From Actinoplanes aureus (lineage in GTDB: Bacteria; Actinomycetota; Actinomycetes; Mycobacteriales; Micromonosporaceae): 64,000 nucleotides of DNA. The stretch covers positions 43,407 through 107,406 of the forward strand of contig NZ_JADQTO010000032.1 in NCBI RefSeq assembly GCF_015704865.1. The letters run 5' to 3'. Under the pieces are notes generated by a model. That model had not been told where the DNA came from, did no database searches, and saw only the letters and a program-made list of their open reading frames with translations. Positions 8,157-17,100 of this stretch are shown in pieces. Both the position numbers and the translations under genes were made by a program. Every line of letters begins with the position of its first letter. Within the stretch, counting starts at the first letter, position 1.

Positions 8157-11100
8157 GTGACTGCCGATGTCACCCAGGTGCGAACGGTGTGCGGGTATTG
8201 CGGCGTCGGCTGTGGGATGGTCCTCGACCTGTCCACCGGCGTCGACGGCCGGCGCCGGGTGGTCAAGGCGAGCGGCGACAAGCAACATCCGGCGAACGCC
8301 GGCCGGCTCTGCACCAAGGGTGCGACGAGCGCCGACCTGCTCGCCGCGTCCGGCCGGCTGGACAGTGGGCTGATCCGGCACCAGCGCGGGAGCGAACCGC
8401 GGCGCATCGACGCCGGCTCGGCGATCAGCGAAACCGCCCGCCGGCTGCGCGCGATCATCGACGAGCACGGCCCGGACGCCTTCGCCATGTACGTCTCCGG
8501 CCAGATGACGCTGGAGGCCCAGTACCTGGCGAACAAGCTGGTCAAGGGGTACATCGGGACCAACAACATCGAGTCCAACTCGCGGTTGTGCATGGCCAGC
8601 GCGGGCACCGGCTACAAACTCTCGCTCGGGGCGGACGGGCCGCCCGGCTCGTACGACGACCTCGACCACGCCGACGTGTTCCTGGTGATCGGCTCGAACA
8701 TGGCCGACTGCCACCCGATCCTCTTCCTGCGGATGATGGAGCGGGTCAAGGCCGGGGCCAAGCTGATCGTGGTGGACCCGCGGCGTACCGCCACCGCGGA
8801 GAAGGCCGACCTCTTCCTGCGGATCCGGCCCGGCGCCGACCTGGCGTTGCTCAACGGCCTGCTGCACCTTCTGGAGCCGGACCAGGAGTTCATCTCGGCC
8901 TGGACCGAGGGCTGGGAGCAGATGCCGGAGTTCCTGGCCGACTACCCGCCGGACCGGGTGGCCGAGCTGACCGGGATTCCGGAGACGGACATCCGGACCG
9001 CGGCCGAGTGGATCGGCAGCGCCGCGAACTGGGTCAGCCTCTGGACCATGGGGCTGAACCAGAGCACCCACGGGACCTGGAACACCAACGCGCTAATCAA
9101 CCTGCACCTGGCGACCGGCGCGATCTGCCGTACCGGCAGCGGGCCGTTCTCGCTCACCGGCCAGCCGAACGCGATGGGCGGCCGGGAGATGGGCTACATG
9201 GGGCCGGGGCTGCCGGGACAGCGGTCGGTGCTGGTGCCGGCGGATCGGGAGTTCACCGAGCGGGTCTGGGGCGTACCGGCCGGGACGCTGCGCACCGAGG
9301 TCGGCAAGGGCACGGTCGACATGTTCGAGCAGATGGCGGCCGGCCGGATCAAGGCCTGCTGGATCGTCTGCACCAACCCGGTCGCGTCGGTCGGCAACCG
9401 GCGGACGGTGATCGCCGGCCTGGAGGCCGCCGAGCTCGTCGTCACGCAGGACGCGTTCGCCGAGACCGAGACCAACGCGTACGCCGACATCGCGCTGCCG
9501 GCGGCGATGTGGTCCGAGACCGACGGCATCATGATCAACTCTGAGCGGAACCTCGCCCTGGTGCATCCGGTCGCCGAGCCGCCGGGCGACGCGCTGCCCG
9601 ACTGGCAGCTGATCGCCCGCGTCGCGGCCGAGATGGGATACGCCGAGGCGTTCAGTTACGCGAACGCCGCGGAGATCCTCGAGGAGATCAAAAACTTCGC
9701 CAACCCCCAGACCGGGTACGACCTGCGCGGCGTCACCTACGAACGGCTGAACGAGGGCCCGGTGCAGTGGCCGGCCGCACCCGGTGGCCCGGCCCGCAAC
9801 CCGATCCGGTACCGCACGGCCGACGGCGGCCTGCGGTTCGCCACCCCGAGCGGCCGGGCCGTCTTCCACGCCCGCCCGCACGTGGACCCGGCCGAGATGC
9901 CGGACGACGACTACCCGTTCGTGCTGAACACCGGCCGGCTTCAGCACCAGTGGCACACCATGACCAAGACCGGGAAGATCGCCAAGCTCAACCGGCTCAA
10001 CCCGGAACCGTTCGTCGAGATCAACCCGGTGGACGCCGAATGGTTCGGCATCGCCGCCGGCGACCAGGTCGAGATCGCCTCCCGGCGGGGCCGCGCCGTG
10101 CTGCCCGCGGTGCTCACCGACCGGGTGCGGCCCGGCAGCTGCTTCGCGCCGATCCACTGGAACGACCTGTTCGGCGAGTACGTCAGCGTCAACGCGGTGA
10201 CCAGCGACGCCGTCGACCCGATCTCGTTCCAGCCGGAGCTCAAGGTCTGCGCGGTCTCCCTTACCCGGGTGGCGACCGCCGTCGAGCCGAGCGCACCGCC
10301 TCCGGCCACCAGCCTGCTCGAACTCGACCTCACGCCACCCGCCCTCACCGAGGACCAGCGGCGCTATCTCGCCGGTTTCCTGGCCGGGGCGCAGGTGGCA
10401 CGGGCGGCCCCGCCGATCCTGCCGGAGAACGCGCCGTTCGACCGCGGGACGGCCATGTGGCTCAACGGCTTCGTGGCGAGTGCGATGGGCGTACCCCGCA
10501 TTGATTTTGATTTTGAAAGGGGGCCGGCGGCCGGCCGGCTTCAGATCCTCTGGGCCTCGCAGACCGGAACCGCGGAGGACTTCGCGCGCACGCTCGCCGA
10601 CCGCCTGGCGGCCACCGGCCGGCAGATCAGCATGCTCGGCATGGACGCCGACGCCGCCGAACTGCTCGACCCCGGCGCCGACCTGCTCGTGGTGACCAGC
10701 ACGTTCGGCGACGGCGACGCGCCCGACAACGGTGCCGCGTTCTGGCACTCGCTGACCGGCGACACCGCGCCCCGCCTCGACGGCCGCCGGTACGCGGTGC
10801 TGGCCTTCGGCGACTCCAGCTACGACGACTTCTGCGGCCACGGCCGCCGCCTCGACGAACGGCTCGCCGAGCTGGGTGCGGTCCGGCTCGCACCGCGCGC
10901 CGACTGCGAACCCGACTTCGAGGACACCGCGCACGGCTGGCTGGACAGCGTGGTGACCGCGCTGACCGGGACCGTGCCCGTGCCCGCGCCCGCGCCGGCG
11001 CCGACCAAGGCCGCGCCGCTGACCGCGACGCTGTCCGGAAACCAGCTGCTCAGCCTGCCGGGATCGGCCAAGGAGGTACGCCGGTTCACGTTCGACACCG

Positions 11101-12110
11101 GTGGCGGCCTCGAGTATCGGGCCGGTGACGCGCTCGGCGTCTGGCCGGTCAACAGCCCCGCGCTGGTGGCCGAGTGGCTCTCCGCCACCGGCCTCGCCTA
11201 CGACACCGTCGTCGACCTCGACGGGCCGGTGGCGTTCGGCGAGGTGCTGTCCCACTGCCTCGACATCACGAAGATCACCAAGGACCTGCTGCGCTTCACC
11301 GCGGAACGCGGCGGCGCCGGCCAGCTGAAGACGCTGCTGCGCGCCGACAACAAGGGCGAGCTGGCGAAATGGTCCTGGGGGCGGCAGGCCGTCGACCTGA
11401 TCGCCGAACACCCGGTCCGCGCCACCGCACAGGAGTGGGTCGGCGTGCTGAAGCGGCTCCAGCCCCGGCTCTACTCGATCAGCTCCACCCCGCTGACCGA
11501 TCCCGATCAGGTCAGCCTGACCGTCTCGGTGGTCCGCTTCGACAGCCACCTCGGTCGCGCCCGCAACGGCGTCTGCTCCACCCACCTGGCCGACGCTCCG
11601 ATCGGCGCGGAGGTGCCGATCTTCGTGCAGAAGGCACCGCACTTCCGGCCGCCGGCCGACCCCGCCACTCCGATGATCATGGTGGGGCCGGGCACCGGAG
11701 TGGCGCCCTTTCTCGGGTTCCTCCAGGAGCGGCAGATGCTCGGCGCATCCGGGCCGAACTGGCTGTTCTTCGGCGAGCAGCGCCGGGGCACCGACTTCTA
11801 CTACGCCGACGAGCTCACCGCGCTCAGCGACTCGGGCACCCTCACCCGGCTCGATCTGGCGTTCTCCCGGGACCAGCGGACCAAGGTGTACGTCCAGGAC
11901 CGGATGCGCGAGCACGGCGCCGCCCTGTGGGCGTGGTTGCAGGACGGCGCGCACTTCTACGTGTGCGGCGACGCCAGCCGGATGGCTCGCGACGTGGATC
12001 GGGCGCTGCACGACATCGCGGTCAACCACGGCCGGTTGAGCGACGAGGCGGCGACCGCGTATCTGAAGCAGCTCGCCGCCGACAAGCGTTACCTCCGCGA
12101 CGTCTACTGA
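8157..12110 (+). CDS. Bifunctional assimilatory nitrate reductase / sulfite-reductase-type flavoprotein
   Basis: The 1317-residue protein joins a molybdopterin nitrate reductase to its own electron-delivery module. Cys12, Cys15, Cys19 and Cys52 would hold an N-terminal 4Fe-4S cluster. The bis-MGD molybdenum domain runs to about residue 690. After a linker come a flavodoxin-like FMN domain (about 793-935, motif SQTGTAEDF), a CysJ-like FAD domain (about 955-1160, RLYSISS) and an NADP-binding domain ending in YLRDVY. The enzyme should pass NADPH electrons through FAD, FMN and Fe-S to nitrate in the cytoplasm. This fused architecture is known in actinobacteria. GTG at 8157 is preferred because GGAAGAGG lies just upstream. 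Seven AT-rich codons at 10500-10520 sit in the linker before the flavodoxin domain. No nitrite reductase or transporter lies nearby. Confidence 0.93.
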   Translation: MTADVTQVRTVCGYCGVGCGMVLDLSTGVDGRRRVVKASGDKQHPANAGRLCTKGATSADLLAASGRLDSGLIRHQRGSEPRRIDAGSAISETARRLRAIIDEHGPDAFAMYVSGQMTLEAQYLANKLVKGYIGTNNIESNSRLCMASAGTGYKLSLGADGPPGSYDDLDHADVFLVIGSNMADCHPILFLRMMERVKAGAKLIVVDPRRTATAEKADLFLRIRPGADLALLNGLLHLLEPDQEFISAWTEGWEQMPEFLADYPPDRVAELTGIPETDIRTAAEWIGSAANWVSLWTMGLNQSTHGTWNTNALINLHLATGAICRTGSGPFSLTGQPNAMGGREMGYMGPGLPGQRSVLVPADREFTERVWGVPAGTLRTEVGKGTVDMFEQMAAGRIKACWIVCTNPVASVGNRRTVIAGLEAAELVVTQDAFAETETNAYADIALPAAMWSETDGIMINSERNLALVHPVAEPPGDALPDWQLIARVAAEMGYAEAFSYANAAEILEEIKNFANPQTGYDLRGVTYERLNEGPVQWPAAPGGPARNPIRYRTADGGLRFATPSGRAVFHARPHVDPAEMPDDDYPFVLNTGRLQHQWHTMTKTGKIAKLNRLNPEPFVEINPVDAEWFGIAAGDQVEIASRRGRAVLPAVLTDRVRPGSCFAPIHWNDLFGEYVSVNAVTSDAVDPISFQPELKVCAVSLTRVATAVEPSAPPPATSLLELDLTPPALTEDQRRYLAGFLAGAQVARAAPPILPENAPFDRGTAMWLNGFVASAMGVPRIDFDFERGPAAGRLQILWASQTGTAEDFARTLADRLAATGRQISMLGMDADAAELLDPGADLLVVTSTFGDGDAPDNGAAFWHSLTGDTAPRLDGRRYAVLAFGDSSYDDFCGHGRRLDERLAELGAVRLAPRADCEPDFEDTAHGWLDSVVTALTGTVPVPAPAPAPTKAAPLTATLSGNQLLSLPGSAKEVRRFTFDTGGGLEYRAGDALGVWPVNSPALVAEWLSATGLAYDTVVDLDGPVAFGEVLSHCLDITKITKDLLRFTAERGGAGQLKTLLRADNKGELAKWSWGRQAVDLIAEHPVRATAQEWVGVLKRLQPRLYSISSTPLTDPDQVSLTVSVVRFDSHLGRARNGVCSTHLADAPIGAEVPIFVQKAPHFRPPADPATPMIMVGPGTGVAPFLGFLQERQMLGASGPNWLFFGEQRRGTDFYYADELTALSDSGTLTRLDLAFSRDQRTKVYVQDRMREHGAALWAWLQDGAHFYVCGDASRMARDVDRALHDIAVNHGRLSDEAATAYLKQLAADKRYLRDVY

Positions 12111-12136
12111 GATTTCTGGTACGCGTGACGGGACGT

Positions 12137-12160
12137 CCCCGCTCTCCCGCGCGAGCGGGG
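12137..12160. terminator. Hairpin between convergent genes
   Basis: Arms of 8 bases (12137-12144 and 12153-12160) with an 8-base loop lie 27 bases after the nitrate reductase stop codon, between convergent genes. There is no T-run. Confidence 0.45.
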
Positions 12161-12200
12161 CGGTGGGGCGCGGCCCCAGCGCGACCGCCGGGAAACGGCA

Positions 12201-12288
12201 GGCGCCGGGCCGGCTCAGCTCATGCGGCTGACGGCGTTGCGCAGGCGCCGGGGCGGGCTCAGCTCATGCGGCCGACGGCGTTGCGCAG
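12201..12288. repeat. Imperfect tandem duplication (about 44 bp x2) at the 3' end of the SCO7613-type gene
   Basis: The segment 12244-12287 holds the last codons and stop of the minus-strand membrane-protein gene. It is repeated at 12201-12243 with one substitution inside the coding part and a one-base indel. The copy keeps a second stop codon shifted by 44 bases, that is, out of frame with the gene. Confidence 0.8.
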
Positions 12289-15200
12289 GCGCAGCAGGTC
12301 GCGGCGGCGCTGCTCCATCGTGGTCGCGATGCCGACCAGCAGCAGGCCGCCCACGGCAAGCGGAACCCAGCGCGGCACCAGGTCCCAGAACTGGATCACC
12401 TCGTGCAGGGCGACAAGCGTGAGCACCCCGCCGCCGGCCACCACCGGAGCCTGCACCCGCGCCCGCGCGCCGGCCACCAGCACCGCGAGGGCGCCGACGC
12501 CGAGCAGCAGCCGCCGGGCGTACTGCGGGTCGTCCGACGTGCTGCCGGCGATCACGGCGAGCGTCGGCAGGAACGCGGCGGCCAGCGCCGGCCCGTACGC
12601 GGTCCACGAGGGCAGGCCGGGCCGGTCCCGCCGGGCGAGCCAGCCGAGGAACACGGCCAGGGCGGCGGCCGGCAGCGTGTAGACCTCCGGGGTGTCCACC
12701 TCGATCGAGACCAGGAACAGCCACCAGCCGAGCAGCACCGTGAGCGCGGCGGCGAGGGCGTAGCGGAACCGGGTGCGGCGGCTCTCGCCCGGCAGGACCG
12801 CGCGGACGACCAGGACGGTCGACCAGAGCGTGCAGACGATGGCCGCCCGCTCCGCGCTGTCGGTGAGGAAGAGGGCGACCACGGCGGTCGACTGTGCGAC
12901 GGCGGCGACGGGCGTGGCCTCGCGCGGGCGGTAGCGGACAAGGATCCAGTTCAGCGCCGCCGCCACAGCGGCGGCGGCCAGCACGGCGAGGGCGATGCCG
13001 TCGCCGTTCAGCCCGGCGGCGTCGCCTGAGGTGTACGCCAGCGCGCCCACCGCGACCGCACCGGTCACCCAGCCGGCCGTCCGGACTGCCAAGTCGCGGC
13101 CACTCGTCCCGATCACCGCCGCGGCTACCACCAGCAGGCCGAGCGCCGTGAGCGTGGCACCGTGCGTGGGTGTCGATCCGGCTAGACCGGCTGCTGCCAG
13201 TGCTCCGAAGAGGAGGGCGCTCAGCAGGGTGCCGGCACTTGCGGGTGCGAGCGCGGCGGCGATCAGGCCGGCTAGGCCGACCACCAGGCCGGAGATCGGC
13301 ACGGCCGGCCAGGATGTGCCGGCGGCCGCGAAGGCCAGGGGGATGGCGAGGCCGATCAGAGGCATGGCCGCCATGGCCGCCGCACGCCAGTTCGGGATCG
13401 GTGCGCCGGCGGGGCCGGCCGGCTCAATGGGGCCGTTGCCGGCCGGGCTGGGTGGGCTGTCACCGGCTGGGTCGGCCGCGCTGGACGAGCTGTCGCCGGC
13501 AGGGCCGGCATCACTGAGTGGGCCGTTGCCGGCGGGGTCGGCGGCGCTGGCGGGCCTGTTGCCGGCCGGGGCGGCGGCGCTGGGTGGGCCGTTGCCGGCC
13601 GGGTCTGTCGCACGCAGGAGGGCCGGGCTGGCCGTGCGGCCGGTGAGCAGGCCGGCCAGGGCGGCCGCGAGCGCGGTGAGCAGCAACGCGGCCACCGTCG
13701 ACCAGGCCACCGGCGGGACGGCCGGGGTCGTGCCGGACCAGATCGTGGTCAGCTCGCGGTAGGGCTCGACGAGGACCACCGCGAGGTCCGCGCCGGTTGC
13801 GGCGATCAGCACCGCTGCGGGCACCGGGACGGCGCTCGCGTATGTTCCGGCGAAACCGCCTCGGGTCGCCACCAGGGCGGCGATCAGCAGCAACGCCGCC
13901 GCGGCGTAGAGCGCCACCGGGTCGGTGCCGGCGAGCGCCCACACCGGACTGGCCGTGGTGAGCAGCAGCGCAACGGCTAGCGCTTCGGCGGCGTACCAGG
14001 GGAGCAGCCGCACGGCCGCGCAGAGCAGCACGATCACGCCGAAGACCGCGCGCACCTGGACGGTGGGGGAGACATCCGCGGCGATCAGCGCCAGCCACAC
14101 CGCCGCCGGCACCGCTAGGAGGCCGGCCGTCAGGGCGCCGGCACCGGCGTCGGCGCGGCGCGGCCCGGACCGCACTGCCAGGGCCGTACCGATTCCGATC
14201 AGGGCGATCGCGGCGCAGACACCGGCCGCCACACCGGGCCGGCCGAGCCCGGCCAGCAGCGCGTGACCGGCCGCCGTCGCGCCCAGCCCGAGCCGGATCG
14301 CGAGCGTCGTCCGGCCGGCGGCGCGCGTAGCCAGCGCCAGGGCGACCGCGGCGACCAGCATCCCGGCGATCGCGGCGGACCACCAGGGCAGGCGGAACGC
14401 CGCCGGCACCAGGAACCCCACCAGGACGATCGCGGCCAGGGCCAGGTCGATGCGGGTCCGGGCCGGCAACAACAGGAGGTACGCGCAAACCACCGCGACC
14501 GCCGCGACCGGCAGATCCCATCCGAGCCCGGTGACCGTCTCCGTCCACGGTGCGTCGAGGAGCGGACGGGCCGCCAGCACACTGCGGCGCGCGGCGACGA
14601 GCGCCCACCCGGTGACCGCGACCGCCGGCACCGCCGCCACCGCGAGTGCGCCGATCCACGGCCCCTGGCCGACATTTCCCGGCAGCCGCCGCCGGGCCAA
14701 CGCCACCAGCCCGGACAGCAGCAACGCGACAAGGGCGAGGCGCAGCGCGGCCGTACCGGGCTCGAGTCGCACGGCCCACCCGCCGGCCGCGATGCCCAGC
14801 GCGCCCACCAGCAGACCGCCGGTGATGGCCTGGGCCGGGCGATTCCCGCTCAGCCCGGCAGCACCGACCACGACCAGCGTGACCAGCACCAGCACTCCGC
14901 CGCTCGCGGCGGCGCGGGCGGCATCACCGGCGAGGAGCAACTCGGTGAAGGCGAGCAGGGCGGCCAGCCCGGCCGCACCGGCACCACAGACGTACGCGAC
15001 CAGGCCGATCCCGTCCGCCCGGAAGCGGGCCGGTCGTAACCGGAGCACCGCCACGTTCAGCGCGGCCACCCCGGTGAGCGCGAGCGACCAGCCGAGCGCT
15101 CCCGGGTCCAGGGAGGCCATGGCCAGGGGCAACGCCGGCTGGATGATCAGCAGGGCGGCGACCCGTGGGCCGGTCAGTCCGACGAGGTGCCCGTAGCCGA

Positions 15201-15852
15201 GGGCGGTCGCCGCGGTCACCGTGCAGACCGCGGCCGCGTACGCCTCCGGGGGTGTCCCGGCCACACCGAGGAAGTCGACCGCCCAGGCCGCGTACCCATC
15301 CAGAAGGATCATCAGCAGGCCGACGGCCGCGAGTGTCTCGGCGGCGGCCGTCAGGCCGCGCCGCGCCGCGATCGGTGGCACCGCGAGGATCGCGGCCGTG
15401 GCCGCGCCGAGCAGCAGCGCGCGCCCGAGCACGCCGACCTGGGCCCACGCCACCGCGGTGAACACCGCCGCCGCGACGAGCAGGAGCAGGCCGCCGAGGG
15501 TGAACAGCACGTTCTGCACGGTGAGTGTGGCGAGCCGGGGTTCCGTCGGAGGGGGCGGTGGTGCCGGCACCGGCCGGGGCGCCGCCGTGGTCATGGTCGT
15601 GCGGACCGCGTCGCTGACCCGGGAGGCGGCCGCGTTGCGGCGGGTCGTGGTGTCGGTGAGTTGCCGCTGGATGCCGTCGAGCTCAGCGCGGGCAGCTTGC
15701 AGACGCTGGTTGAGACCGGCGATCTCCGCGTCCAGCCGGATCACCTCGATGGCGTCGGGGTCCGGTGCGCGCCCGCACGACGGGCAGCCGGACTCGGCCG
15801 AGGCGGGGGTACCGCAGTAGGGGCACGGATATTCCGATGGTGCGCTGGTCAC
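12259..15852 (-). CDS. SCO7613 C-terminal domain-type polytopic membrane protein with N-terminal zinc ribbon
   Basis: The product has 1197 residues. An N-terminal zinc ribbon (Cys10, Cys13, Cys23, Cys26) is followed by a coiled-coil of about 40 residues (DAEIAGLNQRLQAAR). More than twenty predicted membrane helices then run to the C terminus. A cytosolic or loop insertion encoded by about 13400-13620 is a degenerate Pro/Ala/Gly/Asn repeat. The layout fits the actinobacterial family named after Streptomyces SCO7613, whose function is unknown. GTG at 15852 is chosen because it directly precedes the zinc ribbon. Upstream in-frame codons would add a non-conserved extension. The gene stands alone between the nitrate reductase and a MarR regulator. 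Its 3' end is duplicated in tandem. Confidence 0.8.
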   Translation of the reverse strand: MTSAPSEYPCPYCGTPASAESGCPSCGRAPDPDAIEVIRLDAEIAGLNQRLQAARAELDGIQRQLTDTTTRRNAAASRVSDAVRTTMTTAAPRPVPAPPPPPTEPRLATLTVQNVLFTLGGLLLLVAAAVFTAVAWAQVGVLGRALLLGAATAAILAVPPIAARRGLTAAAETLAAVGLLMILLDGYAAWAVDFLGVAGTPPEAYAAAVCTVTAATALGYGHLVGLTGPRVAALLIIQPALPLAMASLDPGALGWSLALTGVAALNVAVLRLRPARFRADGIGLVAYVCGAGAAGLAALLAFTELLLAGDAARAAASGGVLVLVTLVVVGAAGLSGNRPAQAITGGLLVGALGIAAGGWAVRLEPGTAALRLALVALLLSGLVALARRRLPGNVGQGPWIGALAVAAVPAVAVTGWALVAARRSVLAARPLLDAPWTETVTGLGWDLPVAAVAVVCAYLLLLPARTRIDLALAAIVLVGFLVPAAFRLPWWSAAIAGMLVAAVALALATRAAGRTTLAIRLGLGATAAGHALLAGLGRPGVAAGVCAAIALIGIGTALAVRSGPRRADAGAGALTAGLLAVPAAVWLALIAADVSPTVQVRAVFGVIVLLCAAVRLLPWYAAEALAVALLLTTASPVWALAGTDPVALYAAAALLLIAALVATRGGFAGTYASAVPVPAAVLIAATGADLAVVLVEPYRELTTIWSGTTPAVPPVAWSTVAALLLTALAAALAGLLTGRTASPALLRATDPAGNGPPSAAAPAGNRPASAADPAGNGPLSDAGPAGDSSSSAADPAGDSPPSPAGNGPIEPAGPAGAPIPNWRAAAMAAMPLIGLAIPLAFAAAGTSWPAVPISGLVVGLAGLIAAALAPASAGTLLSALLFGALAAAGLAGSTPTHGATLTALGLLVVAAAVIGTSGRDLAVRTAGWVTGAVAVGALAYTSGDAAGLNGDGIALAVLAAAAVAAALNWILVRYRPREATPVAAVAQSTAVVALFLTDSAERAAIVCTLWSTVLVVRAVLPGESRRTRFRYALAAALTVLLGWWLFLVSIEVDTPEVYTLPAAALAVFLGWLARRDRPGLPSWTAYGPALAAAFLPTLAVIAGSTSDDPQYARRLLLGVGALAVLVAGARARVQAPVVAGGGVLTLVALHEVIQFWDLVPRWVPLAVGGLLLVGIATTMEQRRRDLLRLRNAVGRMS
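13400..13620 (-). repeat. Degenerate coding repeat (PAGNGPxSAA units)
   Basis: Within the SCO7613-type gene, units of roughly 30-36 bases encode variants of PAGNGPPSAA and PAGDSSSSAAD. They recur about seven times and end in PAGNGPIEPAGPAG. The segment is hydrophilic, lies between membrane helices, and probably varies in length among strains. Confidence 0.7.
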
Positions 15853-15946
15853 GGCGGTTCCAGTGGTGAAGGGAGCCCGGGCGTGGGCTGTGCGCACAGT
15901 TTCCAGCACGAACGCAACCTCGTGCCTGCGGCCCGGCCCTTCCCGG

Positions 15947-16447
15947 TCAGCCGTCCGCCATGGTGCGGATCCGTTCGGCCTGTTCGAGTTGCATACGGCG
16001 GCCGACGTGGAGGAACTCGGTGATCAGCGTGAGCTCGGCGGGGGAGTAGCGGTCGAGCAGCCGCAGGCCGGCTTCCCCGATCGGGCGGTAGACACGGTCG
16101 AGGATCTCGGCGGTGGTGGCGGTGACCGTGACGACGGCCCGGCGCCGGTCCGAGGGGTCGACCTCGCGGCGCAGGTGGCCGGCGGCGGCCAGCCGCTGGA
16201 TCGCCGCCGTGGTGGCGGCCGGGCTGAGCCGGGCCGCGGTCGCCAGCGCACCGGCCGTCATCGCCTCCGCGGCGCTGACCAGGCCGAGGATCCGCAGGTC
16301 GGTACGGTTCACGCCGAGCCGGGCCGCGGCCGCGTCGTCCACCTCGTCGGCGGCCGCGCCGAACCGCGCGGCGGCGTCGGCTGCCGCGGCCCGGATCACG
16401 GCGGGACCGGCATGCGCATCCGTGTTCGCCGGCGATTGCTTCGACAC
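15947..16447 (-). CDS. MarR family transcriptional regulator
   Basis: The 166-residue product has a winged helix-turn-helix of the MarR type. The recognition region is ALATAARLSPAATTAAIQRL, and the wing includes DPSDRRRAVVTVT (about residues 90-110), the classic DxRxxR/K wing. It lies divergent from an F420-type oxidoreductase gene 52 bases away. The GTG start at 16447 lies inside a TTCGA-N3-TCGAA inverted repeat, and TATATT on the same strand ends six bases before it. The message is therefore probably leaderless and autoregulated by occlusion of the start. The likely ligand is a phenolic or antibiotic-like compound, as for the family; nothing here identifies it. Confidence 0.88.
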   Translation of the reverse strand: MSKQSPANTDAHAGPAVIRAAAADAAARFGAAADEVDDAAAARLGVNRTDLRILGLVSAAEAMTAGALATAARLSPAATTAAIQRLAAAGHLRREVDPSDRRRAVVTVTATTAEILDRVYRPIGEAGLRLLDRYSPAELTLITEFLHVGRRMQLEQAERIRTMADG

Positions 16448-16488
16448 TCGAAGGAATATACCCTGCCAGGAAAGCTTCGATCGTCGAA
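16439..16488. promoter_or_regulatory. Paired MarR operator candidates between divergent genes
   Basis: Two inverted repeats share TTCGA-N3-TCGAA: 16440-16452 (arms extend to CTTCGA/TCGAAG) and 16476-16488. Their centres are 36 bases apart. The first covers the MarR start codon and the second overlaps the region just before the oxidoreductase ribosome site. On the minus strand, TATATT (16454-16459) is a good -10 element. Confidence 0.7.
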
Positions 16489-16499
16489 AGGATTCCCTG

Positions 16500-16955
16500 A
16501 TGCCCGGCGCGACCCTTCAGCTTCCCGGCTGGCTGCCGTTCGCCAACCGTGTCGTCCGTGTCCTGAACCGGCTCGGCCTGCGACTGGGCACGATCCACGT
16601 GCTCACCGTGCCGGGCCGGAGGTCCGGCGTCGCCCGCTCCACGCCCGTCTCGCCGCTGACCGTGGGCGGTCGCCGCTACGTCGTGGCCGGCCTGCCCGAG
16701 GGGGACTGGGCGCGCAACGTCCGTGCCGCCCGGCGCGGCGAGCTCGCCGCCGGTCGCCGCCGGGCCGACGTCGCCCTCGTCGAGGTGACCGACCCCGAGG
16801 AGCGGCGCGCCGTGATGCGTGCCTTTCCGGTCGAGGTTCCCAGTGGGGTCCCGTTCTTCGTCAAGCTCGGCCTCGTCACCAAGGGGGATCCGGACGAGTT
16901 CGCGGCGGCCGCCGACCGTGTCGCCGTCTTCGAGATCCGCACCGAAACAGATTGA
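16500..16955 (+). CDS. Deazaflavin (F420)-dependent nitroreductase family oxidoreductase
   Basis: The 151-residue product fits the small split-barrel F420H2-dependent reductase family (Ddn-like), usually 130-160 residues. It has the typical N-terminal sequence NRVVRVLNRLGLRLG, a LTVPGRRSG segment near residue 45 and the WARNVRAA motif that helps bind the cofactor. Such enzymes reduce nitro groups, quinones or unsaturated bonds in the cytoplasm with F420H2. The ATG follows AAAGGA by about eight bases. It is divergent from and probably repressed by the neighbouring MarR protein through the paired palindromes. The substrate is unknown. A detoxification role is inferred from the MarR partner. Confidence 0.83.
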   Translation: MPGATLQLPGWLPFANRVVRVLNRLGLRLGTIHVLTVPGRRSGVARSTPVSPLTVGGRRYVVAGLPEGDWARNVRAARRGELAAGRRRADVALVEVTDPEERRAVMRAFPVEVPSGVPFFVKLGLVTKGDPDEFAAAADRVAVFEIRTETD

Positions 16956-17100
16956 AAACCGGCGCGCGATGCTCGTCGGCGTTAGAATTCTCAGCTGGCC
17001 AAGGATCGCCGAATAGCAATTATTTGCCGCTATATCCGCAGGTCAGAGGCGGTATTTCTGAATGCATGATTCGTCGCTGGAACCGCCCTATGGTGAGGCG

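Noticed and set aside
9093..12029. 978-codon frame opposite nitrate reductase
   Set aside because: No domain, and it fully overlaps a gene with unambiguous catalytic motifs.
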